DNA from: Nocardia anaemiae NBRC 100462
GTDB lineage: Bacteria > Actinomycetota > Actinomycetes > Mycobacteriales > Mycobacteriaceae
DNA length: 64,000 nt
Direction of reading: 5' to 3'
Assembly (NCBI RefSeq): GCF_001612725.1
Contig: NZ_BDAZ01000072.1
Span: 1 to 64,000 of the forward strand
In this document: positions 1 through 8,902 of the stretch, piece after piece
Position numbering within the stretch: position 1 is the stretch's first letter
How the letters are laid out: each line of letters opens with the position of its first letter
The notes under the pieces: model-generated
The model's input: only the letters and a program-made list of their open reading frames with translations
What the model was told of the DNA's origin: nothing
The model's database searches: none
Position numbers and translations under genes: made by a program

Positions 1-90
1 TCGGCGGGTGGTGGGATCGATATCGAAGTTGATCAGCGTGCCGTAGCAGTCGAAGGAGACATACTTCGGCCGGAAAGACTTGTCTGCCAT
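1..90 (-). CDS. HAD-superfamily hydrolase (haloacid dehalogenase type II), N-terminal part
   Basis: Only the first 30 codons are in the window, read on the minus strand from an ATG at 90; the gene runs off the left edge. The peptide contains the HAD motif I region FDCYGTLINF, where the first Asp is the nucleophile that forms the aspartyl-phosphate or ester intermediate in this superfamily. A second HAD gene at 10024 begins very similarly (KPKFVTFDMNGTLIHF), so these are probably paralogues within one locus. It is divergent from the ABC transporter operon across 387 bp holding two copies of the shared operator. The substrate cannot be told from this fragment. Confidence 0.75.
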   Translation of the reverse strand, partial: MADKSFRPKYVSFDCYGTLINFDIDPTTRR

Positions 91-231
91 GGTCTTCCGT
101 TTCATTGAAGAGGGGCGGCGAGGGTTCGGGAACCACTGCCGTTCCCGGGAGGATGCGGAGTTGCGGGCGGCGGTGGCCACCCTCACGCAGGACTTTCGTT
201 GCCTGCTGAACCGACCCTAAGCCCCTAGATT

Positions 232-244
232 GTCGATTGTCAAC
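232..244 (-). promoter_or_regulatory. Putative FCD/GntR operator, copy A
   Basis: On the minus strand it reads GTTGACAATCGAC, an exact match to the locus consensus GTYGACARTYGAC. It lies 142 bases upstream of the HAD start at 90 and 234 bases upstream of the lipoprotein gene. Which of the three GntR proteins here binds it is not visible. Confidence 0.6.
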
Positions 245-305
245 AGTTTACGATCAGCGTAGTGTGATCCATCGCACCGGTGATTCAATTGTGAGGAACA
301 TCGCT

Positions 306-318
306 GTCAACTGTCGAC
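306..318 (-). promoter_or_regulatory. Putative FCD/GntR operator, copy B
   Basis: On the minus strand it reads GTCGACAGTTGAC, matching the consensus GTYGACARTYGAC exactly. It sits 160 bases before the lipoprotein gene start at 478. Confidence 0.6.
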
Positions 319-477
319 AATTCGATGTGGAGGTGGTTGTATGAGGCCTGTCCGGAAGTGCAGATGCCCGCACGCACACCCCGCCACCTGCGCCAACAGG
401 AATCCACCGGCCGGGAATCTGAGAACCCGCGATCCCTTCAGCGAATCCCTTGCGCTGAAATCATTCGAAGGAAACCC

Positions 478-1395
478 ATGAAGACAAGCACAAAAGTTCA
501 GGCCGTAACGGCCGGCTTCGCCCTCCTGTTTGCCCTGAGCGCGTGCGGCAGCGCTGACACCCACGGGCCGACGGGTGCGACGTCGAATACGGCCGATATC
601 TCCGAGGGAGTGAAGCCGGACGGCGCCGCCGTCGCACTGTTGCCCGCCTCATTCAAAGACAAGGGCGAACTGACGGTGGCGATGGACCTCCACTACCCGC
701 CGACCACCTTCCTTGCCGACGACAACACCACTCCCATCGGCCTCAACCCTGATGTGGCCCGTCTGGTGGGTAAGAAGCTCGGACTCCGGGTGAAGTTCGT
801 CAACACCAGCTTCGACACCATCGTTCCTGGCATCGATGGTGGCCGATTCGACTTCACCGTGACCACGATGGTGCCCACAGCGGACCGGCTCAAGGTCATG
901 GACATGATCAACTACTTCAGTAACGGCCTATCCGTGGCTGTCGCCGCCGGCAACCCGCTCCACCTGAACAACGACGATTTGTGCGGCAGGAACATTGCCG
1001 TGACGAAGGGCTCGAGCGGTCAGCTCATACACCTGCCCCACGTGTCCGAATGGACGTGCGTCTCGCGGGGCAAGCCAGCGATCAATGCCGTCACCCTTCC
1101 CAATGTCCAGGAAGCGCTTACCCAGCTGCACTCCAAGCGGGTCGACGGTGTCTTCTACGACACCCCTTCACTGGTATGGGCAGAAAAGCAGCAGCCGAAC
1201 ACCTTCACCATCCTCACTCCAGAGGTCGACACGCGTTCGGACCACAACGTTGCTGTCGCCCTGAAGAAGGGCTCCCCGCTGACTCCCGCTCTGCAAGTAG
1301 CCGTTCAATCGGTCCTCGACAGCCCCGAGTACAAGACCTCGCTCACCAATTGGGGGCTCACTAGTGGGGGCATCACCGAAGCCCACCTCAACTAG
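478..1395 (+). CDS. Amino-acid-type ABC transporter substrate-binding lipoprotein
   Basis: This is the extracellular solute receptor of an amino-acid-class (family 3) ABC importer, 305 residues. The ATG at 478 follows GAAGGAAA and gives a lipoprotein signal: a basic start, a hydrophobic stretch and lipobox LSAC with Cys23 as the lipidation site. The mature part has the family pattern PPTTFLADDN...IGLNPDVARLVGKKLGL, FDTIVPGIDGGRFDFTVTTM and a second lobe. The permease begins 9 bases after its stop, with the ATPase next, so it is the first gene of a transporter-oxidase operon. The neighbouring oxidases suggest an amine or N-substituted amino acid as ligand (inference). Confidence 0.88.
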   Translation: MKTSTKVQAVTAGFALLFALSACGSADTHGPTGATSNTADISEGVKPDGAAVALLPASFKDKGELTVAMDLHYPPTTFLADDNTTPIGLNPDVARLVGKKLGLRVKFVNTSFDTIVPGIDGGRFDFTVTTMVPTADRLKVMDMINYFSNGLSVAVAAGNPLHLNNDDLCGRNIAVTKGSSGQLIHLPHVSEWTCVSRGKPAINAVTLPNVQEALTQLHSKRVDGVFYDTPSLVWAEKQQPNTFTILTPEVDTRSDHNVAVALKKGSPLTPALQVAVQSVLDSPEYKTSLTNWGLTSGGITEAHLN

Positions 1396-1404
1396 GGAGA
1401 CACC

Positions 1405-2319
1405 ATGGTGCAACTGACTACCCACGGAAATAACCCGACGATTAACGGGATCGACCCCGCCCTCAAACCGAGGCTCCGGCGAAGAAGTGCGTCCGAATAC
1501 GCGGCTTGGGCGGTGTGCATCCTGCTCGCCGCGGGAATACTCGTCTCAGTCTCGACCAACCCCAACTTCCAGTGGAACGTGGTCGCCAAATACTTCACCG
1601 ATGAATCGATCCTGCACGGCCTGGTCCTGACGATCGTCTTGACAGTGGTCAGTATGGTCCTCGGAACGCTGCTGGGGCTGATCATCGCGATCATGCGGTG
1701 CTCGAGCATCAAGCCGGTCGCCGCAACGGCCGGGGTGTACATCACTTTCTTTCGAGGCACTCCGGTGCTGGTCCAGCTGATCTTCTGGTTCAACATCGCC
1801 GCGCTGTACCCGAACCTGTCCATCGGCGGCATAGCCATCGACGTCAATGCCCTCATCACCCCCCTCATGGCCGCCGTCATCGGCCTCACTCTCAATGAAG
1901 CGGCGTACATGGCAGAGATCATCCGCGGCGGCTTCTCCTCGGTGGCCAAAGGCCAGATCGAGGCCGCCGACTCGTTGGGCATGAGCAGCGCGATGAAGAT
2001 GCGCAAGGTCATCATCCCTCAGGCGATGCCGTCGATCATTCCGGCAACTGGAAACCAGGTCATCGGAATGTTCAAGGAGACCTCCCTGGTCAGCGTGCTG
2101 GGTGTCGCGGAACTGCTCCAGAGCGCGCAGCTGATCTACGCCCGCACCTACGAGACCATCCCGCTACTGATCGTTGCCAGCCTGTGGTACCTCGTGATGA
2201 CCCTGGTTCTGAGCTACCCGCAATCCCAGCTAGAGAAGAGATACTCCCGTTCGGCATCGAGGCTTCCCCGGAAAGCGAAGAGGGCTGTGCTGACAGATTC
2301 GGAAGGTATTGCCCGATGA
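1405..2319 (+). CDS. Amino-acid ABC transporter permease (HisM/ArtQ type)
   Basis: This is the membrane subunit of the importer, 304 residues. After a 30-residue basic cytoplasmic leader come about five hydrophobic segments. The EAA loop that contacts the ATPase is visible as EAADSLGMSSAMKMRKVIIPQA, read here in two parts around residue 192. The family hallmark FRGTPVLVQLIFW lies near residue 115. The ATG at 1405 follows AGGGAGA. Its stop overlaps the ATPase start as ATGA, which indicates translational coupling. A broken, partly inverted copy of this gene lies at 14803-15135. Confidence 0.9.
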   Translation: MVQLTTHGNNPTINGIDPALKPRLRRRSASEYAAWAVCILLAAGILVSVSTNPNFQWNVVAKYFTDESILHGLVLTIVLTVVSMVLGTLLGLIIAIMRCSSIKPVAATAGVYITFFRGTPVLVQLIFWFNIAALYPNLSIGGIAIDVNALITPLMAAVIGLTLNEAAYMAEIIRGGFSSVAKGQIEAADSLGMSSAMKMRKVIIPQAMPSIIPATGNQVIGMFKETSLVSVLGVAELLQSAQLIYARTYETIPLLIVASLWYLVMTLVLSYPQSQLEKRYSRSASRLPRKAKRAVLTDSEGIAR

Positions 2320-3083
2320 CTTGCGACGGAACGATACACGGCCGAGGAATCCGTAAATCCTTCGGCTCCAAAACAGTTCTGAAAAACATCGACGTCGATA
2401 TCGCCAGTGGGGAGATCTGTTGCATCATCGGCCCCAGCGGCTCCGGCAAATCGACATTGCTCCGCTGCGTCAACGGCCTCGAGACCATCGATCTCGGAGT
2501 TCTGAAGGTCAATGGCGAACACTTCGGCTACTACGAAACAGACACCGCCTTCCACGCCCTGAGCCGCAAACGCCTGGCCGCGCAGCGCACTAAGGTCGGC
2601 ATCGTCTTCCAACAGTTCAACCTCTTTCCCAATATGACCGCCCGGGACAACATCATGGCCGGTCCCGTGCTGGTCAAGGGCGGTGACAAGGCACAGGCAG
2701 CCGAGCAGGCGCAGCAACTGTTGGCGAGCGTGGGACTCAGTGGTTTCGGCGGCCACTATCCCGCGCAGCTGTCCGGCGGCCAGCAACAGCGCGTAGCCAT
2801 CGCGCGAGCGTTGGCTATGGATCCGCAGATCATGCTGTTCGACGAGCCCACAAGCGCGCTGGATCCCGAAAAGGTTGGGGAAGTCCTCGCCGTCATGAAG
2901 GACTTGGCCCAGAAGGGCATGACCATGGTCGTGGTCACCCATGAGATGGGTTTCGCCCGGGAGGTGGCCGACTCGCTGCTGTTCATGGACGAGGGATGCA
3001 TCGTCGAACGCGGTGATGCCCGTGAGGTCCTTGCCCACCCGAAGGAACGCCGCACCCAGGCCTTCCTGGAAAAGGTGCTCTGA
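2316..3083 (+). CDS. Amino-acid ABC transporter ATP-binding protein
   Basis: This is the cytoplasmic ATPase of the importer, 255 residues and of usual family length. Walker A is GPSGSGKST at residues 39-47. The signature is LSGGQQQR, Walker B is IMLFDEPTSALD, and the H-loop is VVTHEMGFA. An in-frame extension upstream exists, but the ATG at 2316 overlaps the permease stop by 4 bases and begins at the natural N-terminus of the family. The tail AFLEKVL is followed 5 bases later by the oxidase gene; the same junction survives at 15136-15169 in the decayed second copy. Confidence 0.92.
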   Translation: MTCDGTIHGRGIRKSFGSKTVLKNIDVDIASGEICCIIGPSGSGKSTLLRCVNGLETIDLGVLKVNGEHFGYYETDTAFHALSRKRLAAQRTKVGIVFQQFNLFPNMTARDNIMAGPVLVKGGDKAQAAEQAQQLLASVGLSGFGGHYPAQLSGGQQQRVAIARALAMDPQIMLFDEPTSALDPEKVGEVLAVMKDLAQKGMTMVVVTHEMGFAREVADSLLFMDEGCIVERGDAREVLAHPKERRTQAFLEKVL

Positions 3084-3088
3084 ACACA

Positions 3089-4285
3089 ATGGATGGACAA
3101 CTTGCCGTCATCGGCCTTGGCAGCATTGGCAGCATGGCATTGTGGCAGGCGTCCCGATCGTCCAACTCGGTGGTTGGATTCGAGGCACAATCCCCGGGCC
3201 ATGGCCGCAGCGCCGTCGGCGGCGACACCCGCCTGTTCCGCATGCTGTATCGAGGAACGCCGAACTACTATCCCATCCTCGAGCGCTCCCGCCGCCTCTG
3301 GGCCGCGCTCGAGGCCGACTCAGGTCAACAAATCCTGACGCGCTGCGGCGGATTGTCCATCGGAACGGTGGACGGACCGTATCTCCCGCACCTGCTCGAA
3401 ACCACCCGACTGACCGGGGCGGACCACGAAATACTGACCCGCGGCGCGATGGCCGAGCTGTACCCGCAACACAATCTTCGGCCGGACGACCAAGCGGTAT
3501 TCGATCCCCATGCCGGCGTCCTGCGGACCGACCGCGCGGTCACGGCGGCGGTGGACGCCGCCCAAGCGAACGGAGCAACGGTACTCACCAATACTCCGAT
3601 CGACGACATCCGCGATACCGACGACGGCGTCGTTATTACCTCCGGGTCCAGCTCGTGGAAATTCGAGAACGTCATAGTTTCCTCGGGCGGCTGGTCCCGC
3701 CGCCTGATGCCCAACTATTTGAGGGCAGTTACCGACACGCGGCGGATCTTCCTATCTTGGTTCGTGGCCAGGGACGCCGCCGAGTTCGCGCCGGAGCGAT
3801 TCCCCATCTTCATCCGGATCTCCGGAGATCGTTCCATGTACGGAGCTCCCAGCGTCGATGGGGTGACCGTCAAGGCAACCCTGGACGGTCGCGGAGCGCC
3901 CACCCCACGCGCCGACGCGGTGCCGCGAGATCTCACGGCGGAGGAAACCGCGGAGACCGCCGATACGGTCATCGAGTTCCTGCCGGGTCTTTTTCCGAAC
4001 ATCGTCCGCTCCGATGCCTTCCCGGACCTCTTTACCGCAGACAAGAACCCCCTGCTCGGCCGCCTGTGGGAGAACAGCAGAATCTACTGCGCCACCGGAT
4101 TTTCCGGCGCCGGCTTCAAAATGGCCTCCGGCTTCGGTGAGATCGCCGCGCACGAGGCCCTGGGCACGCGGTCCTTCCACGGACTGGATTTCCTGCGGCC
4201 TGAGCGGTACCGATCATCCACAGCGCGCGACTGCCAGGATCCCACCGCCAAGGTGTCCGGTGGAAGCCGGCGCGTGGGGTCATAA
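3089..4285 (+). CDS. FAD-dependent oxidoreductase, DAO family (N-methyl amino acid/sarcosine oxidase-like)
   Basis: The protein has 398 residues. The dinucleotide-binding motif VIGLGSIGS is at residues 7-15, followed by the family features GRSAVGGDTRLFRM and SCGGW-like SSGGWS, and a C-terminal FAD site ATGFSGAGFKMASGFGEIAA. Related flavoenzymes (sarcosine oxidase, N-methyltryptophan oxidase) oxidise secondary amines to imines that hydrolyse to amine plus aldehyde. It is the fourth gene of the transporter operon, 5 bases after the ATPase, so it probably acts on the imported compound. A close gap-free paralogue lies at 15169. This copy is about 20 residues longer at the C-terminus. Confidence 0.88.
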   Translation: MDGQLAVIGLGSIGSMALWQASRSSNSVVGFEAQSPGHGRSAVGGDTRLFRMLYRGTPNYYPILERSRRLWAALEADSGQQILTRCGGLSIGTVDGPYLPHLLETTRLTGADHEILTRGAMAELYPQHNLRPDDQAVFDPHAGVLRTDRAVTAAVDAAQANGATVLTNTPIDDIRDTDDGVVITSGSSSWKFENVIVSSGGWSRRLMPNYLRAVTDTRRIFLSWFVARDAAEFAPERFPIFIRISGDRSMYGAPSVDGVTVKATLDGRGAPTPRADAVPRDLTAEETAETADTVIEFLPGLFPNIVRSDAFPDLFTADKNPLLGRLWENSRIYCATGFSGAGFKMASGFGEIAAHEALGTRSFHGLDFLRPERYRSSTARDCQDPTAKVSGGSRRVGS

Positions 4286-4379
4286 GACTTCGACCTAGTC
4301 CCGATGTAGTCCTGCGAGACAGGACGAGGCTGCGTGCCTCGCCCGTACCCGCATCAAACCAGCCAGCAAATTGCCAATT

Positions 4380-4392
4380 GTTGACAATTGAC
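4380..4392 (+). promoter_or_regulatory. Putative FCD/GntR operator, copy C
   Basis: GTTGACAATTGAC matches the locus consensus exactly and lies 25 bases before the aminotransferase ATG at 4417, where it could cover the promoter. A TTG upstream in this reading frame would place the operator inside the gene. The ATG at 4417 has AGGAAAG about 10 bases ahead of it and is the better start. Confidence 0.65.
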
Positions 4393-4416
4393 AATCCGGT
4401 AGGAAAGTATGAGTCC

Positions 4417-5670
4417 ATGGCAGCTCTCAGTCCCGTTCTCAAGCAGGCCACCCCGGTCGTCGTCGACTATGCGGCCGGTAGTTGGGTGTACGCCACAGAC
4501 GGCAAGAAGTACCTCGACTTCACCACCGGCATCGGTGTGACCAGCACCGGTCACTGCCACCCGGACGTCGTCGCCGCGGCCCGCGAGCAGGTGGGCAAGA
4601 TTGTTCATGCCCAGTACACGACGGTGATGCACAAACCCTTGCTCGAGCTGACCGACAAACTGGGCGAGTTCCTGCCCGCTGGCCTGGACAGCGTCTTCTA
4701 CGCCACCTCCGGTTCCGAAGCGGTCGAGGCCTCAATTCGTCTGGCGCGCATGGCGACCGGACGTCCCAACATCATCTCGTTCCACGGAGGCTTTCACGGC
4801 CGGACCGTGGGTGCCGCCTCACTGACCACCGCCGGCACCAAGTTCCGCTCCGGATTCTCGCCGCTGATGGGCGGAGTGCACATCGCCCCCTTCCCCCACG
4901 CATTCCGCTTCGGTTGGGACGAAGAAACGGCAGTTGCCTTTGCCCTGAAGGAACTCGATCACCTCCTGCAGACGATCAGCACCCCCGCGGACACGGCTGG
5001 GTTCATCATCGAGCCCGTACTCGGCGACGGCGGTTATATCCCTACCCCGCCAACCTTCCTGCACGGTTTGCGCGAACGCGCCGATCAGCACGGCATCGTG
5101 CTGATCGTGGACGAAGTCCAGGCTGGTGTGGGGCGGACCGGTAAGTTCTGGGGACACGACTGGGCCGGCATCCGGCCGGACGTCGTCATCACGGCGAAGG
5201 GCCTGGCGAGCGGATTCCCCATCTCCGCGATAGCGGCCCCGACGGAGCTGATGGCCAAGGCATGGCCGGGCTCTCAGGGCGGTACGTACGGAGGCAACGC
5301 CGTCGCCGCCGCTGCCGGCGTCGCGACGCTCGGCGTCATCGCGCGCGAGAACCTCGTGTCCAATGCCCGGCTCCGGGGCGACGAGCTGCGCGCGGGCCTG
5401 GAAAGCCTCGCGACCGAGTTCTCCGGAATCGGGAACATCCGTGGCCGTGGCTTGATGCAGGGCGTTGAATTCACCACCGCCGACAACACCCCGGACGCTG
5501 CCACTGCACTGGCCGTGCAACAGGCCGCCGTCGACGCGGAACTGCTGCTTCTCACCTGTGGTCCGTACGGAAACGTCATTCGCATCATTCCGGCTCTCAA
5601 CGTCACCAGCGACGAAATCCGAGTCGGCCTCACGAAATTCACGCAGGCGCTGAAGACCGCGACCACCTAG
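4417..5670 (+). CDS. gabT: Class III PLP aminotransferase, GABA aminotransferase-like
   Basis: A 417-residue fold-type I class III aminotransferase. GabT-type enzymes move the amino group of 4-aminobutyrate or a related omega-amino acid to 2-oxoglutarate and yield succinic semialdehyde. Visible are TTGIGVTSTGHCHP, the phosphate-binding SGSEAVEA, GGFHGRT, the aspartate region IVDEVQAGVGRTGKFW and the PLP lysine in TAKGLASGFP. It is followed by a GabD-like dehydrogenase, which supports a GABA-shunt-like step, although the true substrate may be a longer or N-substituted relative. A short remnant of a second such gene lies at 16353-16475. Confidence 0.87.
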   Translation: MAALSPVLKQATPVVVDYAAGSWVYATDGKKYLDFTTGIGVTSTGHCHPDVVAAAREQVGKIVHAQYTTVMHKPLLELTDKLGEFLPAGLDSVFYATSGSEAVEASIRLARMATGRPNIISFHGGFHGRTVGAASLTTAGTKFRSGFSPLMGGVHIAPFPHAFRFGWDEETAVAFALKELDHLLQTISTPADTAGFIIEPVLGDGGYIPTPPTFLHGLRERADQHGIVLIVDEVQAGVGRTGKFWGHDWAGIRPDVVITAKGLASGFPISAIAAPTELMAKAWPGSQGGTYGGNAVAAAAGVATLGVIARENLVSNARLRGDELRAGLESLATEFSGIGNIRGRGLMQGVEFTTADNTPDAATALAVQQAAVDAELLLLTCGPYGNVIRIIPALNVTSDEIRVGLTKFTQALKTATT

Positions 5671-5749
5671 ACATCCCACATGGATTCCGCCAGACGACGA
5701 ACTGATCCCCACCTGCGGAACCCGTCCCTCGATCACCGAAAGTGCGACA

Positions 5750-7204
5750 ATGAGCTCCTCCCTTGACCCCACCACGCTGCACACCGACCTGTTCATCGAC
5801 GGTTCCTGGCAGAAAGCAGCGGGCGAAGCCACCTTCACCGTGGAAAACCCGGCAACGCACGAAGTCATTGCTGAGGTGGCCGACGGTGGGCTCGATGATG
5901 CTCTCGACGCCATCGCGGCAGCTGGTCGCGCACAGGCGACGTGGAGCAAATCCACCCCGCGCGAGCGCGCGGACATCCTGCGCCGCGCCTACGACCTCGT
6001 TGTCGCCAACACCGACCGGCTGGCCGCCATCATGACTGCGGAGATGGGCAAGCCCCTCGCTGAAGCCACAGGCGAAGTGGCCTACGGCGCCGAGTTCCTG
6101 CGGTGGTTCTCCGAGGAGGCCATTCGTATCGGCGGAGACCACACCACCTCCGTCGATGGAAACACCCGAATCCTGATCAGCAAAGAGCCGGTCGGGCCGT
6201 GTGTATTGGTGACGCCGTGGAACTTTCCGCTGGCGATGGGGGCCCGCAAGATCGCCCCGGCGGTTGCGGCCGGGTGCACGATGGTGTTCAAGCCCGCTGA
6301 CCTGACCCCGCTGACATCGCTCGCTTTGGTCGAAATCTTCCGGCAGGCCGGCCTGCCGGACGGGGTTCTCAACGTCGTGACCACCGCCAGCCCCGCCAGC
6401 GTGGTGGAGGCGTGGATGAACAGCGGTATCGCACGCAAGGTCAGTTTCACCGGATCCACCGAGGTCGGCAAGATCCTGTTGCGGCAGGCAGCCGATAACG
6501 TCATGCGCGCCTCCATGGAACTGGGCGGCAACGCGCCGTTCGTGGTCCTGCCCGACGCTGACGTCGAACGCGCTGTCGCCGGGGCCATGCAGGCCAAGAT
6601 GCGCAACATGGGAGAAGCATGCACTGCCGCGAACCGATTCTTCGTCCACCGTTCACTCGCTGAGGAATTCGGAGAAAAGCTCGCCAAGCGGATGGCCGAA
6701 CTGCAGATCGGCAACGGCGCCCTGGAGGGGACCGATGTCGGCCCCCTCATCGAACAGAAAGCCCTGGACAAGGTCGAGGGCTTGGTGGCCGACGCGCTCG
6801 CCAAGGGCGCTCGCATCCTCACCGGCGGCAACCGCCCCGAGGGGCCCGGATACTTTTACACCCCCACCGTCCTGACCGATGTTCCCCTCGATGCGGAACT
6901 GATGACAACCGAGATCTTCGGACCGGTCGCGGCCATCACCCCCTTCGACAGCGAGGACGAAGCGGTGCGCCTGGCAAACGACACGAACTGGGGGCTCGTT
7001 GGCTATGTATTCACCGAAAGCGTAGACAAGGCAATGCGTTTCTCTTCCGAACTGGAAGTGGGAATGGTCGGTCTGAATACGGGTCTCGTGTCGAATCCAG
7101 CGGCTCCGTTCGGCGGCGTCAAGCAGTCTGGCCTGGGACGCGAGGGCGGCAAGGTCGGCATCGACGAGTTTCTCGAATACAAATACACCGCGATAGCGCT
7201 TTAG
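5750..7204 (+). CDS. gabD: NAD(P)+ succinate-semialdehyde dehydrogenase family protein
   Basis: An aldehyde dehydrogenase of 484 residues. Class motifs are VTPWNFPLAM, the cofactor region KPADLTPLTSLAL, FTGSTEVGK, the general-base Glu in MELGGNAPF and the catalytic Cys in MGEACTAANRFF. The ending PFGGVKQSGLGREGGKVGIDEFLEYKY is typical of GabD. It would oxidise the semialdehyde made by the upstream aminotransferase to a dicarboxylate entering the TCA cycle. It is 79 bases after gabT with no operator of its own, and 37 bases before a GntR gene, so the three are probably co-transcribed. Confidence 0.9.
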   Translation: MSSSLDPTTLHTDLFIDGSWQKAAGEATFTVENPATHEVIAEVADGGLDDALDAIAAAGRAQATWSKSTPRERADILRRAYDLVVANTDRLAAIMTAEMGKPLAEATGEVAYGAEFLRWFSEEAIRIGGDHTTSVDGNTRILISKEPVGPCVLVTPWNFPLAMGARKIAPAVAAGCTMVFKPADLTPLTSLALVEIFRQAGLPDGVLNVVTTASPASVVEAWMNSGIARKVSFTGSTEVGKILLRQAADNVMRASMELGGNAPFVVLPDADVERAVAGAMQAKMRNMGEACTAANRFFVHRSLAEEFGEKLAKRMAELQIGNGALEGTDVGPLIEQKALDKVEGLVADALAKGARILTGGNRPEGPGYFYTPTVLTDVPLDAELMTTEIFGPVAAITPFDSEDEAVRLANDTNWGLVGYVFTESVDKAMRFSSELEVGMVGLNTGLVSNPAAPFGGVKQSGLGREGGKVGIDEFLEYKYTAIAL

Positions 7205-7241
7205 GCGCGCTTTGCGTCCGAGAAGTGGTAAGCGAGATTCC

Positions 7242-7922
7242 ATGGCGTCGACGGAGGGGCTCCTTGTGTTAGAGGGACGCCCCACAGCACAATTGATTGC
7301 CGATCATCTGCGGGAACAAATCATCCAAGGCATTTTCCGCCCCGGGCAGCAAATCAACGAATCCGTCCTGGCAGGTCAGCTGCACACATCCAGGGGCCCA
7401 GTCCGTGAAGCACTGCAGCGGCTGGCCCAGGAAGGGATACTCGTCAGTCTGCGGAACCGCGGCGTCTTCGTGCCCGAGTTGTCGATAGACGACATCAAAG
7501 AGATCTACGCGGTGCGTGAGGCCGTGGAATCAGCATCCGCGAATATCCTCCTGTCAACCGGACCGGAACAAATCGCTCGCGTCTGCCGGTCGCTGCAAGT
7601 AACGCTGAAAGAAATGGCAGCGCAGGTAGAATTATCGGACTGGCAAGCGCTCACCCGACTGGATATGAAATTCCACACCTCATTTGTCGAAGGGACGGGA
7701 AACTCACGTTTGATTCGGATCTACGACACATTGGCAGCCGAATCGAGAATGTGCATCCTCAACCTCCGAGTTTCCTATCCCCGAGTGGGCGCCCTGGTGC
7801 AGGAGCACCAGAATCTCCTGGACTTATTGAAAGCGGGCGACAGCGAAGGGTTGGAGCAGGCCATCAGTCGTCACTTGCGCAAGGCCGTTGACGATCTCAC
7901 CGCAAGAACACTTCAGAAGTAG
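7242..7922 (+). CDS. GntR-family regulator, FCD (FadR) subfamily, no. 1
   Basis: A 226-residue cytoplasmic transcription factor. An N-terminal winged helix (residues about 15-75) carries the family signature SRGPVREALQRLAQEGIL and RNRGVFV, followed by an all-helical FCD ligand domain with the metal-site pattern DMKFHTSF, where metal-binding D and H residues normally lie. The ATG at 7242 is preferred; an in-frame TTG at 7212 would add ten residues unlike the family. It is downstream of gabD, so it is probably an auto-linked regulator responding to a pathway acid. It resembles the 8903 regulator more than the 16635 one. Confidence 0.88.
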   Translation: MASTEGLLVLEGRPTAQLIADHLREQIIQGIFRPGQQINESVLAGQLHTSRGPVREALQRLAQEGILVSLRNRGVFVPELSIDDIKEIYAVREAVESASANILLSTGPEQIARVCRSLQVTLKEMAAQVELSDWQALTRLDMKFHTSFVEGTGNSRLIRIYDTLAAESRMCILNLRVSYPRVGALVQEHQNLLDLLKAGDSEGLEQAISRHLRKAVDDLTARTLQK

Positions 7923-8177
7923 TTGGGCCGAAATGTTGTGCATGCCTGGGCGGGGACTTGATTCGCCGGTTCGTTGTCGGTCCCCGTTCGCGGACGATAT
8001 CACCGGACTGGCTGGCCGGAAGGGGTTGCTCCATGCCCAAATCGACTAGCGAAAAGCAAAGGGGGAGAAGGCTTCCAGAACCGAGCCCTATCTAGATTGG
8101 TGACAGTTGCACGGGTAGGTTCCGTGCCACCCCAGCCGAGGCACGTCAGCCAAGCGTGCCCCAGAAACGGAGTAACC

Positions 8178-8540
8178 ATGGTCAAGGCGACCGTCATGAG
8201 TGATGCAACAACTGAGAACACTGGGAACCATATCCCTAAGGCCACGTCCACGACGCCCGGTCAGACTGAAGTCTCCCTGGGACTATGGGACGGAAACGGT
8301 CTTCGGACGGGAATCTGGGAGGTCACCCCGGGAACGTTCACGAGCACCCGGGACGGCTACAACGAGATCTGCCAGATTCTCAGTGGAACCGCCACCATCA
8401 CCGAATCCAACGGCAACAGCTTCGACATCGGTCCGGGTTCGTTGTTCGTGACCCCCGCCGGTTGGGAGGGCACCTGGACCATCCACACGCCCCTCCGCAA
8501 GATGTGGGTTGTGCAGGACCTTTCGGGCGCGGTCGACTGA
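8178..8540 (+). CDS. Cupin-domain protein (Cupin_3/DUF861 type)
   Basis: A 120-residue single-domain cupin: a small beta-barrel seen as TRDGYNEICQILSGTATITESNGNS read across residues 53-78, then GPGSLFVTPAGWEGTW. Cupin_3 proteins often sit in amine-catabolic clusters, and several are metal-bound enzymes or small-molecule binders without a settled function. The ATG at 8178 has ACGGAGTAACC before it. An imperfect operator-like sequence (10 of 13 positions) lies at 8099-8111. It is a lone gene between two GntR regulators. No specific reaction can be assigned. Confidence 0.78.
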   Translation: MVKATVMSDATTENTGNHIPKATSTTPGQTEVSLGLWDGNGLRTGIWEVTPGTFTSTRDGYNEICQILSGTATITESNGNSFDIGPGSLFVTPAGWEGTWTIHTPLRKMWVVQDLSGAVD

Positions 8541-8902
8541 TCAGCGGAAATAACAGCACATCGCACGAGGGCAGGCCAGATCCCGTGGATCGCGCCTACC
8601 CTGCTGCGGTGCATGCCGTCCCCCCCCAGAACTAGCTCGGCAGACGGGAAACCGACGGTACAGGGGGTGCAGGCGAAATCAGCCAGGGCCCTCCTGCGAA
8701 TCGAACTCGATTGAACGGATTAGGATCTCGGGGGGCGGCTCTGCGCCGACGTATCCGCAGGATGTGCCGCGGTGCACGGCGGGCCACTGATGCCGTTCGG
8801 CGCTGAGGTGTAATATCGCCAACTGTCAACAATTCACAAGTCAGCAATAGCCGTTCATCAGGCGCGGTTGACAGTGCATTCGGGGAAAGGCAGCAGCAAC
8901 AG
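8541..8902. other. Promoter region of the second GntR gene
   Basis: There is no gene here. It contains a C8 homopolymer near 8620, one operator copy with a single mismatch (8818-8830), and a weaker 10/13 match at 8867-8879 whose TTGACA part could also serve as a -35 box. Confidence 0.5.
8818..8830 (-). promoter_or_regulatory. Putative FCD/GntR operator, copy D
   Basis: The minus strand reads GTTGACAGTTGGC, one base off the consensus GTYGACARTYGAC. It is 73 bases before the GntR gene at 8903, which suggests autoregulation. Confidence 0.5.

Larger units (their letters stand above)
91..477. other. Divergent intergenic region of the HAD gene and the transporter operon
   Basis: No convincing gene is present. 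The reading frame open upstream of 478 has no ribosome site and is not conserved-looking, so I treat it as leader. The region holds two operator copies (232-244 and 306-318), about 74 bases centre to centre, and must contain both divergent promoters. Confidence 0.6.

Noticed and set aside
230..245. Operator-like repeats considered as CRISPR or attachment sites
   Set aside because: Copies are scattered in promoters at irregular distances, so they fit regulator binding, not an array or an att site.
325..477. N-terminal extension of the substrate-binding protein
   Set aside because: It would bury the lipoprotein signal peptide and overlap operator B; the ATG at 478 has a ribosome site and a perfect signal sequence.
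2941..4140. 399-codon plus-strand frame across the ATPase and oxidase genes
   Set aside because: Arg/Pro/His-rich shadow of two well-supported genes in other frames; no ribosome site and no domain.
4819..5976. 385-codon minus-strand frame opposite gabT and gabD
   Set aside because: Antisense shadow of two strong genes.
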